Below are positions 53,317-62,478 of a stretch of 64,000 bases of DNA, one piece after another; positions within the stretch are counted from its first letter, which is position 1, and each line of letters opens with the position of its first letter. The DNA comes from Streptomyces bicolor (GTDB taxonomy: Bacteria; Actinomycetota; Actinomycetes; Streptomycetales; Streptomycetaceae). Under the pieces are notes generated by a model, which saw only the letters and a list, made by a program, of their open reading frames with translations, did not search any database and was not told the DNA's origin. Where the stretch lies: NCBI RefSeq assembly GCF_000719285.1, contig NZ_JOFS01000018.1:62001-126000 (forward strand). Direction: 5' to 3'. A program made the translations under genes and the position numbers.

Positions 53317-53486
53317 ATATTAAATTGACCAGTTGTAGGCGGGGTGTAAGTACCGCGTTCCCGGAAACTCATGCGGTGACACCCGTCACACGCCTCGATG
53401 CTTGTTGCCGCTGGCCGGTGTGCGCTAAAGGGGCGCGCGAGGCTCCAGCACCCCATCGCTGAGCGGGAGTTGACGCCCGCGAGGCG

Positions 53487-53681
53487 TCACGTGGTGGAAG
53501 CGCTTTCGTCCTCGGTGACCTCGGCGGGGGCCCTCTGAGGGACGCGTGGGGCGGAGTCCATCGCCAGGCGGAGCAGGCGGTGGCAGATCGGGCAGTGGCG
53601 GGTCAGATGGCGATAGGAGGAGGCAGCCGACAGGTGCGCGCGGAGCAACGCCCGCGTTTCGTGCCTTGCCGATGCCGCCAT
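53487..53681 (-). CDS. DUF6274 family small protein
   Basis: A 64-residue protein that I recognise as the Streptomyces DUF6274 family. It starts MAASARHETRALLRAHLSAA and contains a conserved CxxC-type pair in LTRHCPICHRLLRLAM, suggesting metal binding. The tail is acidic. A clear GGAGGTG lies about 5 nt upstream of the ATG on the minus strand. The frame is open further upstream, but only through the repeat and the tRNA. Function unknown. Confidence 0.75.
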   Translation of the reverse strand: MAASARHETRALLRAHLSAASSYRHLTRHCPICHRLLRLAMDSAPRVPQRAPAEVTEDESASTT

Positions 53682-53816
53682 ACGCCACCTCCAGGGGGCC
53701 ACGCCGGGAAGAGCCCTGACTTCTGGGTACCGAGCGAATGTGACGCCGTCAAGGTGGCGGGGGGCTCCGCGGGGCCGACGGCCCCTGTGACCCGGCGTTG
53801 CCATGGCCGCCCTCTC

Positions 53817-53888
53817 GGGGGGCCTGCGGCCCCCAGGCCCCCCGCTTCGGCCCTGAAGGGGCCTCGTCCTCAATCGCCGGACGGGCTG
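53817..53888. repeat. Dispersed GC-rich intergenic repeat, copy 3
   Basis: It reads CGGGGGGCCTGCGGCCCCCA, then GGCCCCCCGCTTCGGCCCTG, AAGGGGCCTCGTCCTCAATC and GCCGGACGGGCT. Same orientation as the left half of copy 1. Confidence 0.75.
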
Positions 53889-53932
53889 CCTGATGCCGGC
53901 CGGTGCTGGATGCGTGGACCTGGTCATGAACA

Positions 53933-54006
53933 AGGCCCGCATCCCCCATGGGGGCGCGGGCCTCGATTTGATGACTGAAGCCCGCACCGTTATGCCGGTG
54001 CGGGCC
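53933..54006 (-). terminator. Two hairpins downstream of tRNA-Asp
   Basis: AGGCCCGC and GCGGGCCT (53933-53963) and AGCCCGCACCG with CGGTGCGGGC (53979-54005) form consecutive stems just past the tRNA-Asp 3' end. Confidence 0.65.
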
Positions 54007-54015
54007 TCTTCACTG

Positions 54016-54090
54016 CGGTCCTGACGGGATTTGAACCCGCGGCCTCCACCTTGACAGGGTGGCGAGCACTCCAAACTGCTCCACAGGACC
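54016..54090 (-). tRNA. tRNA-Asp (GTC), copy 1
   Basis: Acceptor GGTCCTG pairs with CAGGACC, anticodon loop CTGTCAA with GTC, and T-arm GGGTTCAAATCCC. It is identical in sequence to the copy at 60041-60115. CCA is not encoded. Confidence 0.95.
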
Positions 54091-54184
54091 AGGTTTTGCT
54101 GCGCCATTCGTGCGTTGCGCTGCGAGAAGAGACTGTACAGGAGGGTGAGCCCGCCGGTCGAACTCACCCAGCGTGCGCGCCCCG

Positions 54185-57100
54185 TTACGGCGCCAGCGCG
54201 TCGATCGTCTTCACGATCCGCTTGTCGGAGATGGGGTACGCCGTGCCCAGCGCGTGGGCGAAGTAGCTGACGCGGAGTTCCTCCAGCATCCAGCGGACGT
54301 CCAGGACCTGCTGCGGCACCGGGCGGCCCTGCGGCATCTGCTCCAGGAGCCAGGCGTACTCGTCCCGCATCTCGTGGACCTTCTCCATGCGCGTGGTGTC
54401 GCGCTGGACGTTCGTCGGCATCTGCTGCAGGCGGCGGTCCACCGCGATCAGATACCGCATCAGGTCGGGCAGGCGCCGCAACCCCGCCTCGGTCACGAAA
54501 CCGGGCTTCACAAGGGCGTCCAGCTGCCCCCGCACGTCCGTGAGGTTCGCGAGCAGGGCCGGGCTGCGTACGGCCTTCAGGCGGCGTTCAGCGGCCTGCC
54601 AGGCGGCGAGGACCTGCTGCACCTGGCCCACTGTACGGACCGTCGTGTCGACGATCTCGGCGCGCACCTTGTCGTACAGCTTCCGGTACGACTCCTCGTC
54701 CCACGCCGGCCCGCCGAAGTCCCCGATCAGCCGGTCCGCCGCCGCCATCGCGCAGTCGTCGAAGAGGGCCTGGATGGAGCCGTGGGGGTTCGCGGACAGG
54801 GCGAGCTTCTGGGCGTTCGTGAGCTTCTCGGACGCGAACTTCGCCGGGTTGACCGGGATGTTGCGGAGGATCAGCCGACGCGTGCCCTTCCACATCGCCT
54901 GCTGCTGCTCCGCCTCCGTGTCGAAGAGGCGGACCGAGACCGTGTCGCCGTCGTCGACGAGCGCCGGGTACGCCTTGACCGGCTGACCGGCTCGGCGGGT
55001 CTCGAAGACGCGGGTGAGGGAGCCGATGGTCCAGTCCGTCAGGCCCTTGCGCTCCAGGGACTCGCCGCCCTCGCGGGACGCGGTGGCCGCCGCGGCCTGG
55101 GAGAGGGCCTTGCGTGCCTTCGGCTTCAGGCGGAGCTTCAGGGCCTCCAGGTCCTTGTCCTCGGCCAGCTTGCGGCGCCGCTCGTCGATGATCCGGAAGG
55201 TGATGCGCAGGTGCTCCGGGACCTTCGTCCAGTCGAAGTCGTCCGCCTCGAAGGGCACGCCTACCATGCGCTTCAGTTCGCGGGCCATCGTCGTCGTCAG
55301 CGGCTCCTGCAGCGGGACGGCCGTATCGAGGAACCGCTTCGCGAAGTTCGGCGCCGGCACGTAGTTACGGCGGATCGGCTTGGGGAGGGAACGGATCAGC
55401 TCCGTCACCAGTTCCTCCCTGAGGCCCGGGATCTGCCAGTCGAAGCCCTCGTCCGTGACCTGGTTGAGGACCTGCAGCGGGATGTGGACGGTCACGCCGT
55501 CGGCGTCCGCGCCCGGCTCGAACTGGTAGGTGACGCGGAACTTCAGCTGTCCCTGGCGCCAGGAGTCCGGATAGTCAGCCTTGGTGACCGCCTCCGCCGA
55601 CTCCCGGATGAGCATCTCGCGCTCGAAGTCCAGGAACTCGGGCTCCTCGTGCCGTTTGCGCTTCCACCAGGAGTCGAAGTGGGCGCCGGAGACGACGTGG
55701 TCGGGGACCCTCTGGTCGTAGAAGTCGAACAGCGTCTCGTCGTCCACAACGATGTCGCGGCGCCGCGCCCGGTGCTCCAACTCCTCGACCTCGCTGAGGA
55801 GTTTGCGGTTGTCGGCGAAGAACTTGTGGTGTGTGCGCCAGTCGCCCTCGACCAGGGCGTTGCGGATGAACAGCTCGCGGCTGGCCTCCGGGTCGATACG
55901 GCCGTAGTTCACCTTGCGCTGGGCGATGATCGGGACGCCGTACAGCGTGACCTTCTCGTACGCCATCACCGCCGCCTGGTCCTTCTCCCAGTGCGGTTCG
56001 GAGTACGTGCGCTTGAGGAGGTGCTCGGCGAGCGGTTCGACCCACTCGGGTTCGATCTTCGCGTTGACGCGGGCCCACAGGCGGCTCGTCTCCACCAGCT
56101 CCGCCGACATCACGAAGCGCGGCGGCTTCTTGAAGAGGGCCGAGCCCGGGAAGATCGCGAACTTGGCGTTGCGGGCGCCGATGTACTCGTTGCGACCGCC
56201 GTCCTTGCGCGCGCTCCCCGGGCCGGAGTCCTTGGACTCCTTCACGTCCTTCATGCCGATGTGGGAGAGCAGGCCCGCGAGGAGCGAGACGTGGACGCGG
56301 TCGGCGGGGGCGTCGTCCTCGTTGAGGTGGATGCCCATCTGCTTGGCGACCGTTCTCAACTGCGTGTAGATGTCCTGCCATTCGCGAATGCGCAGGAAGT
56401 TCAGGTACTCCTGCTTGCACATCCGGCGGAAGGACGACGAGCCGCGTTCGCGCTGCTGCTCGCGGACGTAGCGCCAGAGGTTGAGGTAGGCGAGGAAGTC
56501 GCTCGTCTCGTCCTTGAAGCGGGCGTGCTGCTGGTCGGCCTGGGCCTGCTTGTCGGCGGGGCGCTCGCGCGGGTCCTGGATGGAGAGCGCGGCCGCTATG
56601 ACCATGACCTCGCGGACACAGCCGTTCTTGTCGGCCTCCAGGACCATCCGGGCCAGGCGCGGGTCGACGGGCAGCTGGGCGAGCTTGCGGCCGGTGTCCG
56701 TGAGCCGCTTGCGTACGTCCTTCTGCGTCGGGTCCAGCGCGCCGAGCTCCTGCAGGAGTTGCACGCCGTCGCGGATGTTGCGGTGGTCCGGCGGGTCGAT
56801 GAAGGGGAACTTCTCGATGTCGCCGAGCCCGGCCGCGGTCATCTGCAGGATCACGGAGGCGAGGTTCGTACGGAGGATCTCCGCGTCCGTGAACTCCGGG
56901 CGGGCGAGGAAGTCGTCCTCGGAGTACAGGCGGATGCAGATGCCGTCCGACGTACGGCCGCAGCGGCCCTTGCGCTGGTTGGCGCTGGCCTGCGAGATCG
57001 CCTCGATGGGGAGCCGCTGGACCTTGGTGCGGTGGCTGTACCGGCTGATCCGGGCGAAGCCGGGGTCGATGACGTACTTGATGCCAGGGACCGTGAGGGA

Positions 57101-58165
57101 CGTCTCGGCGACGTTCGTAGCCAGAACGATCCTGCGCCCGGTGTGGGGCTGGAAGACGCGGTGCTGCTCGGCGTGCGAGAGGCGGGCGTAGAGGGGGAGG
57201 ACCTCGGTGAAGCGGTAGTTCTTCTTCACGAGCGCGTCGGCGGTGTCCCTGATCTCCCGCTCTCCGGAGAGGAAGACGAGGATGTCGCCCTTGCCCTCGG
57301 CCTGGAGCTCCTCGACGGCATCGCAGATCGCGGTGATCTGGTCGCGGTCGGCGTCGTCACCGTCCTCTTCGAGGAGCGGGCGGTAGCGCACCTCGACCGG
57401 ATACGTCCGCCCGCTGACCTCGACGATCGGGGCGTCACCGAAGTGCCGGGAGAAGCGTTCGGGGTCGATGGTCGCCGAGGTGATGACGACCTTGAGGTCG
57501 GGGCGCTTCGGCAGCAGCTGGGACAGGTACCCGAGCAGGAAGTCGATGTTGAGAGACCGCTCGTGGGCCTCGTCGATGATGATCGTGTCGTACGCGCGCA
57601 GCTCGCGGTCGGTCTGGATCTCGGCGAGCAGGATGCCGTCGGTCATCAGCTTGATGAAGGTGGCGTCCGGGTTCACCTGGTCGGTGAAGCGGACCTTCCA
57701 GCCGACGGACTCGCCGATCGGGCTGTTCATCTCTTCCGCGACCCGCTCGGCCACGGTACGGGCGGCGATACGGCGGGGCTGGGTGTGCCCGATCATGCCG
57801 CGTACGCCGCGCCCGAGCTCGAGGCAGATCTTGGGGATCTGCGTGGTCTTCCCGGACCCGGTCTCGCCGGCGACGATCACGACCTGGTGGTCGCGGATGG
57901 CGGCCGCGATCTCGTCCTTCTTCTGGCTGACCGGCAGCTGCTCGGGGTACGTGACCGCGGGCACGCCGACGCGGCGGGCGGCGATACGCTCCTCGCCCTT
58001 GGCGATCTCCGCCTCGATCTCGGCGAGCACGGCGGCGCGCGCCTCCGGCTTACGGATCTTGCGCGCGCCTTCGAGCCGCCGGCCGAGCCGGTGCGCGTCG
58101 CGCAGGGAGAGCTCGGACAGGCGGGGGGCCAGGGGGCCGATGGCGGGGGCAGGGTGCGTAGACAT
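54185..58165 (-). CDS. hrpA: ATP-dependent RNA helicase HrpA
   Basis: A 1326-residue DEAH-box helicase of the bacterial HrpA family. Walker A is GETGSGKTT at residues 100-108 and the DEAH box is in IIIDEAHERSLNIDF. SATIDPERFSRHFG (motif III), LATNVAETSLTVPGI and QRKGRCGRTSDG (motif VI) follow. The long C-terminal part is the DUF3418 region typical of HrpA. E. coli HrpA acts on mRNA and stalled ribosomes; the Streptomyces role is not defined. Length is normal. Start ATG at 58165. Confidence 0.96.
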   Translation of the reverse strand: MSTHPAPAIGPLAPRLSELSLRDAHRLGRRLEGARKIRKPEARAAVLAEIEAEIAKGEERIAARRVGVPAVTYPEQLPVSQKKDEIAAAIRDHQVVIVAGETGSGKTTQIPKICLELGRGVRGMIGHTQPRRIAARTVAERVAEEMNSPIGESVGWKVRFTDQVNPDATFIKLMTDGILLAEIQTDRELRAYDTIIIDEAHERSLNIDFLLGYLSQLLPKRPDLKVVITSATIDPERFSRHFGDAPIVEVSGRTYPVEVRYRPLLEEDGDDADRDQITAICDAVEELQAEGKGDILVFLSGEREIRDTADALVKKNYRFTEVLPLYARLSHAEQHRVFQPHTGRRIVLATNVAETSLTVPGIKYVIDPGFARISRYSHRTKVQRLPIEAISQASANQRKGRCGRTSDGICIRLYSEDDFLARPEFTDAEILRTNLASVILQMTAAGLGDIEKFPFIDPPDHRNIRDGVQLLQELGALDPTQKDVRKRLTDTGRKLAQLPVDPRLARMVLEADKNGCVREVMVIAAALSIQDPRERPADKQAQADQQHARFKDETSDFLAYLNLWRYVREQQRERGSSSFRRMCKQEYLNFLRIREWQDIYTQLRTVAKQMGIHLNEDDAPADRVHVSLLAGLLSHIGMKDVKESKDSGPGSARKDGGRNEYIGARNAKFAIFPGSALFKKPPRFVMSAELVETSRLWARVNAKIEPEWVEPLAEHLLKRTYSEPHWEKDQAAVMAYEKVTLYGVPIIAQRKVNYGRIDPEASRELFIRNALVEGDWRTHHKFFADNRKLLSEVEELEHRARRRDIVVDDETLFDFYDQRVPDHVVSGAHFDSWWKRKRHEEPEFLDFEREMLIRESAEAVTKADYPDSWRQGQLKFRVTYQFEPGADADGVTVHIPLQVLNQVTDEGFDWQIPGLREELVTELIRSLPKPIRRNYVPAPNFAKRFLDTAVPLQEPLTTTMARELKRMVGVPFEADDFDWTKVPEHLRITFRIIDERRRKLAEDKDLEALKLRLKPKARKALSQAAAATASREGGESLERKGLTDWTIGSLTRVFETRRAGQPVKAYPALVDDGDTVSVRLFDTEAEQQQAMWKGTRRLILRNIPVNPAKFASEKLTNAQKLALSANPHGSIQALFDDCAMAAADRLIGDFGGPAWDEESYRKLYDKVRAEIVDTTVRTVGQVQQVLAAWQAAERRLKAVRSPALLANLTDVRGQLDALVKPGFVTEAGLRRLPDLMRYLIAVDRRLQQMPTNVQRDTTRMEKVHEMRDEYAWLLEQMPQGRPVPQQVLDVRWMLEELRVSYFAHALGTAYPISDKRIVKTIDALAP

Positions 58166-58245
58166 ACGCGGTCCAGGATCTCATCCCGGGCAAAGAAGGG
58201 GCGAACCCTTTTGGGCCCGCCCCCGCTCACGTCGCCCGACGGGCG

Positions 58246-59874
58246 TCACAGCACGTCGACGTAGTCCTCCCGGCCGCTGCCCACGAAGTGCTTGCTGTCG
58301 GGATACAGGTGGACGGCCACCCAGGTGCCGTCCTGCCGGGCGGTGAAGCCCTTGCTGAAGGATCCGTTCGTTCTCGTGGTGACGGTGGCCATCTGGTACC
58401 AGGTGCTCTGGCCCTTGGGCCGGAAGAGGATCTGCACCTGCTTGCCGCCGTAGGCCCTCCACGTCGACGAGCCGGCCAGGCGCTCCTGGAGCACGCCCTT
58501 CACGGTGATCGTCCGGCCCTTGTACACGGGCTCGGGGGACGCGTTGCCGTCCTTGACGCGGGTGAGGGCGCGGTTCTTGCGCAGGCTCTTGCTGACGGTG
58601 CCCAGGATGTCCTTGGTGGTGGATCCGGCGTAGCGCAGTCGCCAGTAGCCGTCCGTGTAGCCCGGCAGCCGCTCGACGATGAACTGCGAGCCGAAGCTGG
58701 TCTTCACGGTCTTCTTGGTGGTCCAGCCCGTCGTGCCGTTGGCCGAGTACTGGATGTCGACGCTGATCTGGTCACTGGTGTCGCGCCCGATCAGGTCGAG
58801 GGAGCCGGTGACCTCGAGCTGCGCGTACTTGTCGATCCGCGCCGTGAACTCCGTGAACTGCGTCCGCGCGGTGACGGCCACGGTGACGTCGGCGGTCGCG
58901 GTGCGCTGGATGAACGGGTTGTACGGGTACGACCGGAAGGCCACCTCGTAGACGCTCTTGCTGCCGTACGGGGCCCGCACGAAGGAGAAGCGGCCGTTCG
59001 CGTCGGTGGTCGACTCGACGGGGCTGCAGGTGGTGCAGTCCTTGTAGTCCATCTCCAGCGGGACGCCGGCCAGCGGCTTCCACTCCGTGCCGTACTGGTA
59101 CTGGAGCGTGCCGGTGACGTCGACCTTGTCGCCGGCGGTGACGTGGAAGCTGCTCTTGTCCAGGACGAACCGGGTCGGCGCGGCCTTCGGGCGGACGTCG
59201 ATCCAGGGGCTGGTGGCGAAGCCGAGGTCGCCGTTGTACTGGGCGAAGGTCCAGCCGCCCGCGGTCACCTCGTGGGAGGCCGAGAAGTGGCCGGCGTCGT
59301 CCGTGACGGCGGTCGTCTCGTCGTTCTGGTCGAACGTGAGGTCCACCGTGGCACCGGGCAGCGGCACCGTCTCGCGGGTGCTGGGGTCGCGCATGACCAT
59401 GTCGCCGGTGGCGGTGACCGTCCTGTGCTCGATGTCCGGCTCGGTCGGCGTGACCGCGAAACCACTGATGACGGGCTGCTTCTGGTAGTGCAGCGTGCCC
59501 GCGTTCCGCTGGACGGTGGTCTCGCCCGCGGTGTTCGTGGCCTCCACGTCGATCGTGTAGTCGCCGAGGGCGTCCAGGTGGACGGGCTGGGAGGTCCAGA
59601 TCCCGTCCCACGAGCTGATCCAGTACTTCTGGGTGAAGTCGGTGACCGTGGCGACCGGCGTCTCCGACTCGCTGCTGCCGACGGGGCGCAGCGCCGCGGT
59701 GACCTTGTCGATCTCACCGCTGTAGTTGAGCCGTACTCGGATGACCGACCAGTCGGCCTGATCGCTCGACGCCGACTGGACGGTCGGCGCCGCGGCCTGG
59801 GCCGTGCCGGGCACGGCGAGTGTGGAGAACAGGACGGCGACAGCCGTCACCAGTCCTCTGGTGATGCGTCTCAA
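58246..59874 (-). CDS. Secreted Ig-like multidomain protein
   Basis: A 542-residue exported protein. The signal peptide is clear (LVTAVAVLFSTLAVPGTAQA). The mature part looks all-beta, with repeated Ig-like or carboxypeptidase-regulatory-like modules (for example DLTFDQNDETTAVTDDAGHF and SFVRAPYGSKSVYEVAFRSY). The segment GKQVQILFRPKGQSTWYQMA with GTWVAVHLYPDSKHFVGSGR near the C-terminus is a pattern frequent in Streptomyces secreted proteins. A Cys pair (DYKDCTTCSP) may form a disulphide. No catalytic domain is visible, so a structural or binding role is likely. It lies 80 nt upstream of hrpA on the same strand. Confidence 0.8.
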   Translation of the reverse strand: MRRITRGLVTAVAVLFSTLAVPGTAQAAAPTVQSASSDQADWSVIRVRLNYSGEIDKVTAALRPVGSSESETPVATVTDFTQKYWISSWDGIWTSQPVHLDALGDYTIDVEATNTAGETTVQRNAGTLHYQKQPVISGFAVTPTEPDIEHRTVTATGDMVMRDPSTRETVPLPGATVDLTFDQNDETTAVTDDAGHFSASHEVTAGGWTFAQYNGDLGFATSPWIDVRPKAAPTRFVLDKSSFHVTAGDKVDVTGTLQYQYGTEWKPLAGVPLEMDYKDCTTCSPVESTTDANGRFSFVRAPYGSKSVYEVAFRSYPYNPFIQRTATADVTVAVTARTQFTEFTARIDKYAQLEVTGSLDLIGRDTSDQISVDIQYSANGTTGWTTKKTVKTSFGSQFIVERLPGYTDGYWRLRYAGSTTKDILGTVSKSLRKNRALTRVKDGNASPEPVYKGRTITVKGVLQERLAGSSTWRAYGGKQVQILFRPKGQSTWYQMATVTTRTNGSFSKGFTARQDGTWVAVHLYPDSKHFVGSGREDYVDVL

Positions 59875-59902
59875 GAACCCCCCTCAGGCTCCTTGTGAGC
59901 GA

Positions 59903-59937
59903 CGAAACCCCCCACCGGTGTCCGGTGGGGGGTTTCG
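59903..59937 (-). terminator. Terminator of the tRNA cluster
   Basis: CGAAACCCCCCACCGG (59903-59918) pairs with CCGGTGGGGGGTTTCG (59922-59937) right after tRNA-Phe on the minus strand. Confidence 0.85.
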
Positions 59938-59944
59938 TACTGTG

Positions 59945-60018
59945 TGGCTGGGGCCGGGGTCGAACCGGCGACCTTCCGCTTTTCAGGCGGACGCTCGTAC
60001 CAACTGAGCTACCCAGCC
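59945..60018 (-). tRNA. tRNA-Phe (GAA)
   Basis: Acceptor GGCTGGG pairs with CCCAGCC, D-arm TAGCTCAGTTGGTA, anticodon loop CTGAAAA with GAA, and T-arm CCGGTTCGACCCCGG. It is 74 nt, CCA not encoded. Last gene of a Glu-Asp-Phe cluster. Confidence 0.95.
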
Positions 60019-60040
60019 ACGAGGCTTCGAGAAGCCCCAG

Positions 60041-60115
60041 CGGTCCTGACGGGATTTGAACCCGCGGCCTCCACCTTGACAGGGTGGCGAGCACTCCAAA
60101 CTGCTCCACAGGACC
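60041..60115 (-). tRNA. tRNA-Asp (GTC), copy 2
   Basis: The same 75-nt sequence as the copy at 54016-54090. Middle gene of the Glu-Asp-Phe cluster. Confidence 0.95.
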
Positions 60116-60152
60116 AAGCGATGTGTACGACAGTGTCGCACACCGTACTGCG

Positions 60153-60225
60153 TGCCCCCAACGGGATTCGAACCCGTGCTACCGCCTTGAAAGGGCGGCG
60201 TCCTAGGCCGCTAGACGATGAGGGC
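60153..60225 (-). tRNA. tRNA-Glu (TTC)
   Basis: Acceptor GCCCTCA pairs with TGGGGGC (with a G-T and a mismatch), anticodon loop CTTTCAA with TTC, and T-arm CGGGTTCGAATCCCG. It is 73 nt. First gene of the cluster. Confidence 0.94.
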
Positions 60226-60305
60226 TATCGGCCCGCCTGGGCGCTTCTCAGCGCGTCGGGGACGTGAGAAGCATATGGGATGGCGGGAGGTATCGCCAAA
60301 ACGGT

Positions 60306-61934
60306 TTACGGGACGCGGGCGGGGGACGGGCTCGGAGGGCTGGGAGAGGGGCTCGAAGGGCTCGGGGAGTCCGTCGCGCCTGGCTGGTTCTCCTCGGGCA
60401 GGTGGCGGCGTACCTCCGCCGTCGTCAGGCCCAGGCCGCCCAGTTCGATCTCGTCCCAGGCCTGGAGGCGGCGCGTGTCGCGGTCGAAGTAGAGGATCGA
60501 CGTCTGGATGGGGTCGGGGTGTTTGCCCTCGATCGCGCGCAGGCCGCTGCCGCCCGTGGAGCCCTCGATGCGCAGCCGGGTGCCGTACGGCAGGACCTCC
60601 ATCTCCTGATGGTGGAGGTGGCCGGCGAGGACCAGCGGGACCTCGCCGTCGGTCTGGCGGGCCGCCACCGGTTCGTGGGCGATGGCCACGTCGACGGGGG
60701 TGCCGGCGGCCTCCTGGTCGCGCAGAGAGGTGGCCAGGCGGGCGCCGGCCAGTTCGTTCGCCGCGTCGCCGCCGGGGACCTGGGAGCGGTCGGGGGTGAA
60801 CTGGGGGTCGCCGATGCCGGCGAAGCGCAGGCCGGCGATGGTCTTGGCCTTGCCGTCGTCCAGGACGTGGACGTTCTTCAGGCCTTCCAGGTAGCGCTGG
60901 GTGAGCCGCGAGTCGTGGTTGCCGCGGACCCAGACGTAGGGGGCGCCGAGGTCCTCGATGGGGTCCAGGAAGCCGTTCTCGGCGGCGGTGCCGTGGTCCA
61001 TGGTGTCGCCGGAGTCGACGATCACGTTGACCTTGTACTGGTCGACGAGCGAGGCGATGATCTTCCAGCTCGCCGGGTTGAGGTGGATGTCGGAGACGTG
61101 CAGGACACGGATGGTGCTCGGGTCCGGGGCGTAGGCGGGGAGCGTGGAGGTGGCGTCGTAGAGCTTGGTCACGTTGGTGACCAGGCGGGCCAACTCCTTC
61201 TGGTAGACGTCGAATTCGGTGACGATGCTGCGTGCGTTGCCGACCAGGGACGGGGCGGAGGAGAGCAGGCCCGAGAACTTCGGCTCCAGGACCGATTCGG
61301 GGTTCCAGGTGGCGAACGCCGTGCCGCCTGAGGCGGCCAGGAGGGTGAGGGCGAGGCCGCCGGCCGCGAGGGCCCGGCGGGGGCGGCGGTAGACGGCGAG
61401 GCCGAGGGCGGTGGCGCCGGTGACGACGGCCACACAGCTGCGCAGGGCCAGGTCGCGGGTGCCGTGGGTGACGTCCTGGGTGACCTCGTCCTGGAGGCCG
61501 GAGAGGCGTTCGGGGTGGTCGACGAGGGCCTGGGCGCGGGCGGGGTCGAGCTGGTCGACGTTGACGTCCAGGCGGACGGGGGCGAAGTGGCTGTCCAGGT
61601 GGAGGGCGCCGAGCGGGGAGACGTTGATCTTCGTGCCGCCGGTGAGGGAGGGGCGCAGGGTCATCGTCGTGTTCATGGGGCCGACCGGGGCGCGGACGTT
61701 GCCGACGATCAGCAGGCCGAGCCAGGCGCCGAGGAGCACGACCGTGACCAGGCCGACGGCTCGAGTCCAGGGGTGGGGCTGGCTGACGAGTTCCGGGGTG
61801 GGGAGCGGGCGGCGGGTGGCGATGGGGGTCCCCCCGCGCGAGGTTGTTCGAGCGTGGGGGAGGCGGGCCAGGGCGCGTGGGGCCCTGGGGAGCTGACCGA
61901 GGACCTTCATGACTGCGGCGGGGACGCGGGCCAT
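60306..61934 (-). CDS. Membrane metallophosphoesterase
   Basis: A protein of about 542 residues. N-terminal membrane segments (AVGLVTVVLLGAWLGLLIVG, then later helices near VAVVTGATALGLAVY and ALAAGGLALTLLAASGG) are followed by a calcineurin-like phosphoesterase domain. Metal-binding motifs are VLHVSDIHLN (D-x-H), VDSGDTMDHG (GD), WVRGNHDS (GNHD) and LAGHLHH (GHxH). The C-terminus is a Pro/Ser repeat. It probably hydrolyses a phosphoester at the membrane; the substrate is unknown. The ATG at 61934 follows GGGA; an ATG at 61910 (MKVLGQL) is an alternative. Confidence 0.85.
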   Translation of the reverse strand: MARVPAAVMKVLGQLPRAPRALARLPHARTTSRGGTPIATRRPLPTPELVSQPHPWTRAVGLVTVVLLGAWLGLLIVGNVRAPVGPMNTTMTLRPSLTGGTKINVSPLGALHLDSHFAPVRLDVNVDQLDPARAQALVDHPERLSGLQDEVTQDVTHGTRDLALRSCVAVVTGATALGLAVYRRPRRALAAGGLALTLLAASGGTAFATWNPESVLEPKFSGLLSSAPSLVGNARSIVTEFDVYQKELARLVTNVTKLYDATSTLPAYAPDPSTIRVLHVSDIHLNPASWKIIASLVDQYKVNVIVDSGDTMDHGTAAENGFLDPIEDLGAPYVWVRGNHDSRLTQRYLEGLKNVHVLDDGKAKTIAGLRFAGIGDPQFTPDRSQVPGGDAANELAGARLATSLRDQEAAGTPVDVAIAHEPVAARQTDGEVPLVLAGHLHHQEMEVLPYGTRLRIEGSTGGSGLRAIEGKHPDPIQTSILYFDRDTRRLQAWDEIELGGLGLTTAEVRRHLPEENQPGATDSPSPSSPSPSPPSPSPARVP

Positions 61935-62019
61935 TGGTCCCGTATGCCCAAGTGCCGGGGTGGATATGCGGGGCTGTTGGCGGCTCTCGTACGGCGGTGT
62001 CGTACCCGACAATGGGCCT

Positions 62020-62370
62020 GTGCTGGAGATGACGCGCGAGGAGTTCGAGGAACTGGTCGGCGAGGCGCTGGACCGGATTCCACCGGAGTTGACGCGGCTG
62101 ATGGACAACGTCGCGGTGTTCGTCGAGGACGAACCGCCCGTGGACGATCCCGAGCTGCTCGGGTTGTACGAGGGGACTCCGCTGACCGAGCGCGGGGAGT
62201 GGTACGCCGGGGTGCTGCCGGATCGGATCACGATCTACCGGGGGCCGACGCTGCGGATGTGCGAGTCGCGGGAGGAGGTCGTCGAGGAGACCGAGGTGAC
62301 GGTGGTGCACGAGATCGCGCATCACTTCGGGATCGACGACGCGCGGCTGCATGCTCTCGGCTACGGGTGA
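62020..62370 (+). CDS. Minimal zincin-like metallopeptidase (DUF1025 family)
   Basis: A 116-residue single-domain metallopeptidase. It starts VLEMTREEFEELVGEALDRI, and the zinc motif is HEIAHHFGID at residues 97-106 (H97, E98, H101), followed by DARLHALG. The family is small, cytosolic and poorly characterised. GTG 62020 has GACAAT at 62008-62013 six nt upstream, indicating a leaderless start; an ATG at 62029 is also in frame. Confidence 0.9.
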   Translation: MLEMTREEFEELVGEALDRIPPELTRLMDNVAVFVEDEPPVDDPELLGLYEGTPLTERGEWYAGVLPDRITIYRGPTLRMCESREEVVEETEVTVVHEIAHHFGIDDARLHALGYG

Positions 62371-62478
62371 GCGGGCGCCGAAACCGGTGTCGAGGCTGTG
62401 CCGCCGGGCGCGTGTCCTCTTGTGGGCGGCGGGAGTTGGGCATGTTGACTTCTTCGCCCGCCCTTGGAGGTGGCTCGC

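Larger units (their letters stand above)
52991..53486. other. Intergenic region after bldC
   Basis: 496 nt. The first 145 nt are a bldC 3' tail up to the terminator. After it, an AT-rich island around 53300-53335 holds the palindrome GTGCAATTGCAC, and GTGAC-ACCC-GTCAC lies at 53376-53389. No gene is supported. Confidence 0.5.
53682..54015. other. Intergenic region with repeat and hairpins
   Basis: 334 nt between the DUF6274 gene and tRNA-Asp. It holds the dispersed repeat copy 3 and two hairpins. No gene is supported. Confidence 0.5.

Noticed and set aside
54173..58264. A 1363-codon open frame on the plus strand opposite hrpA
   Set aside because: It mirrors the hrpA codons, has no domain, and arises from the high third-position GC of the real gene.
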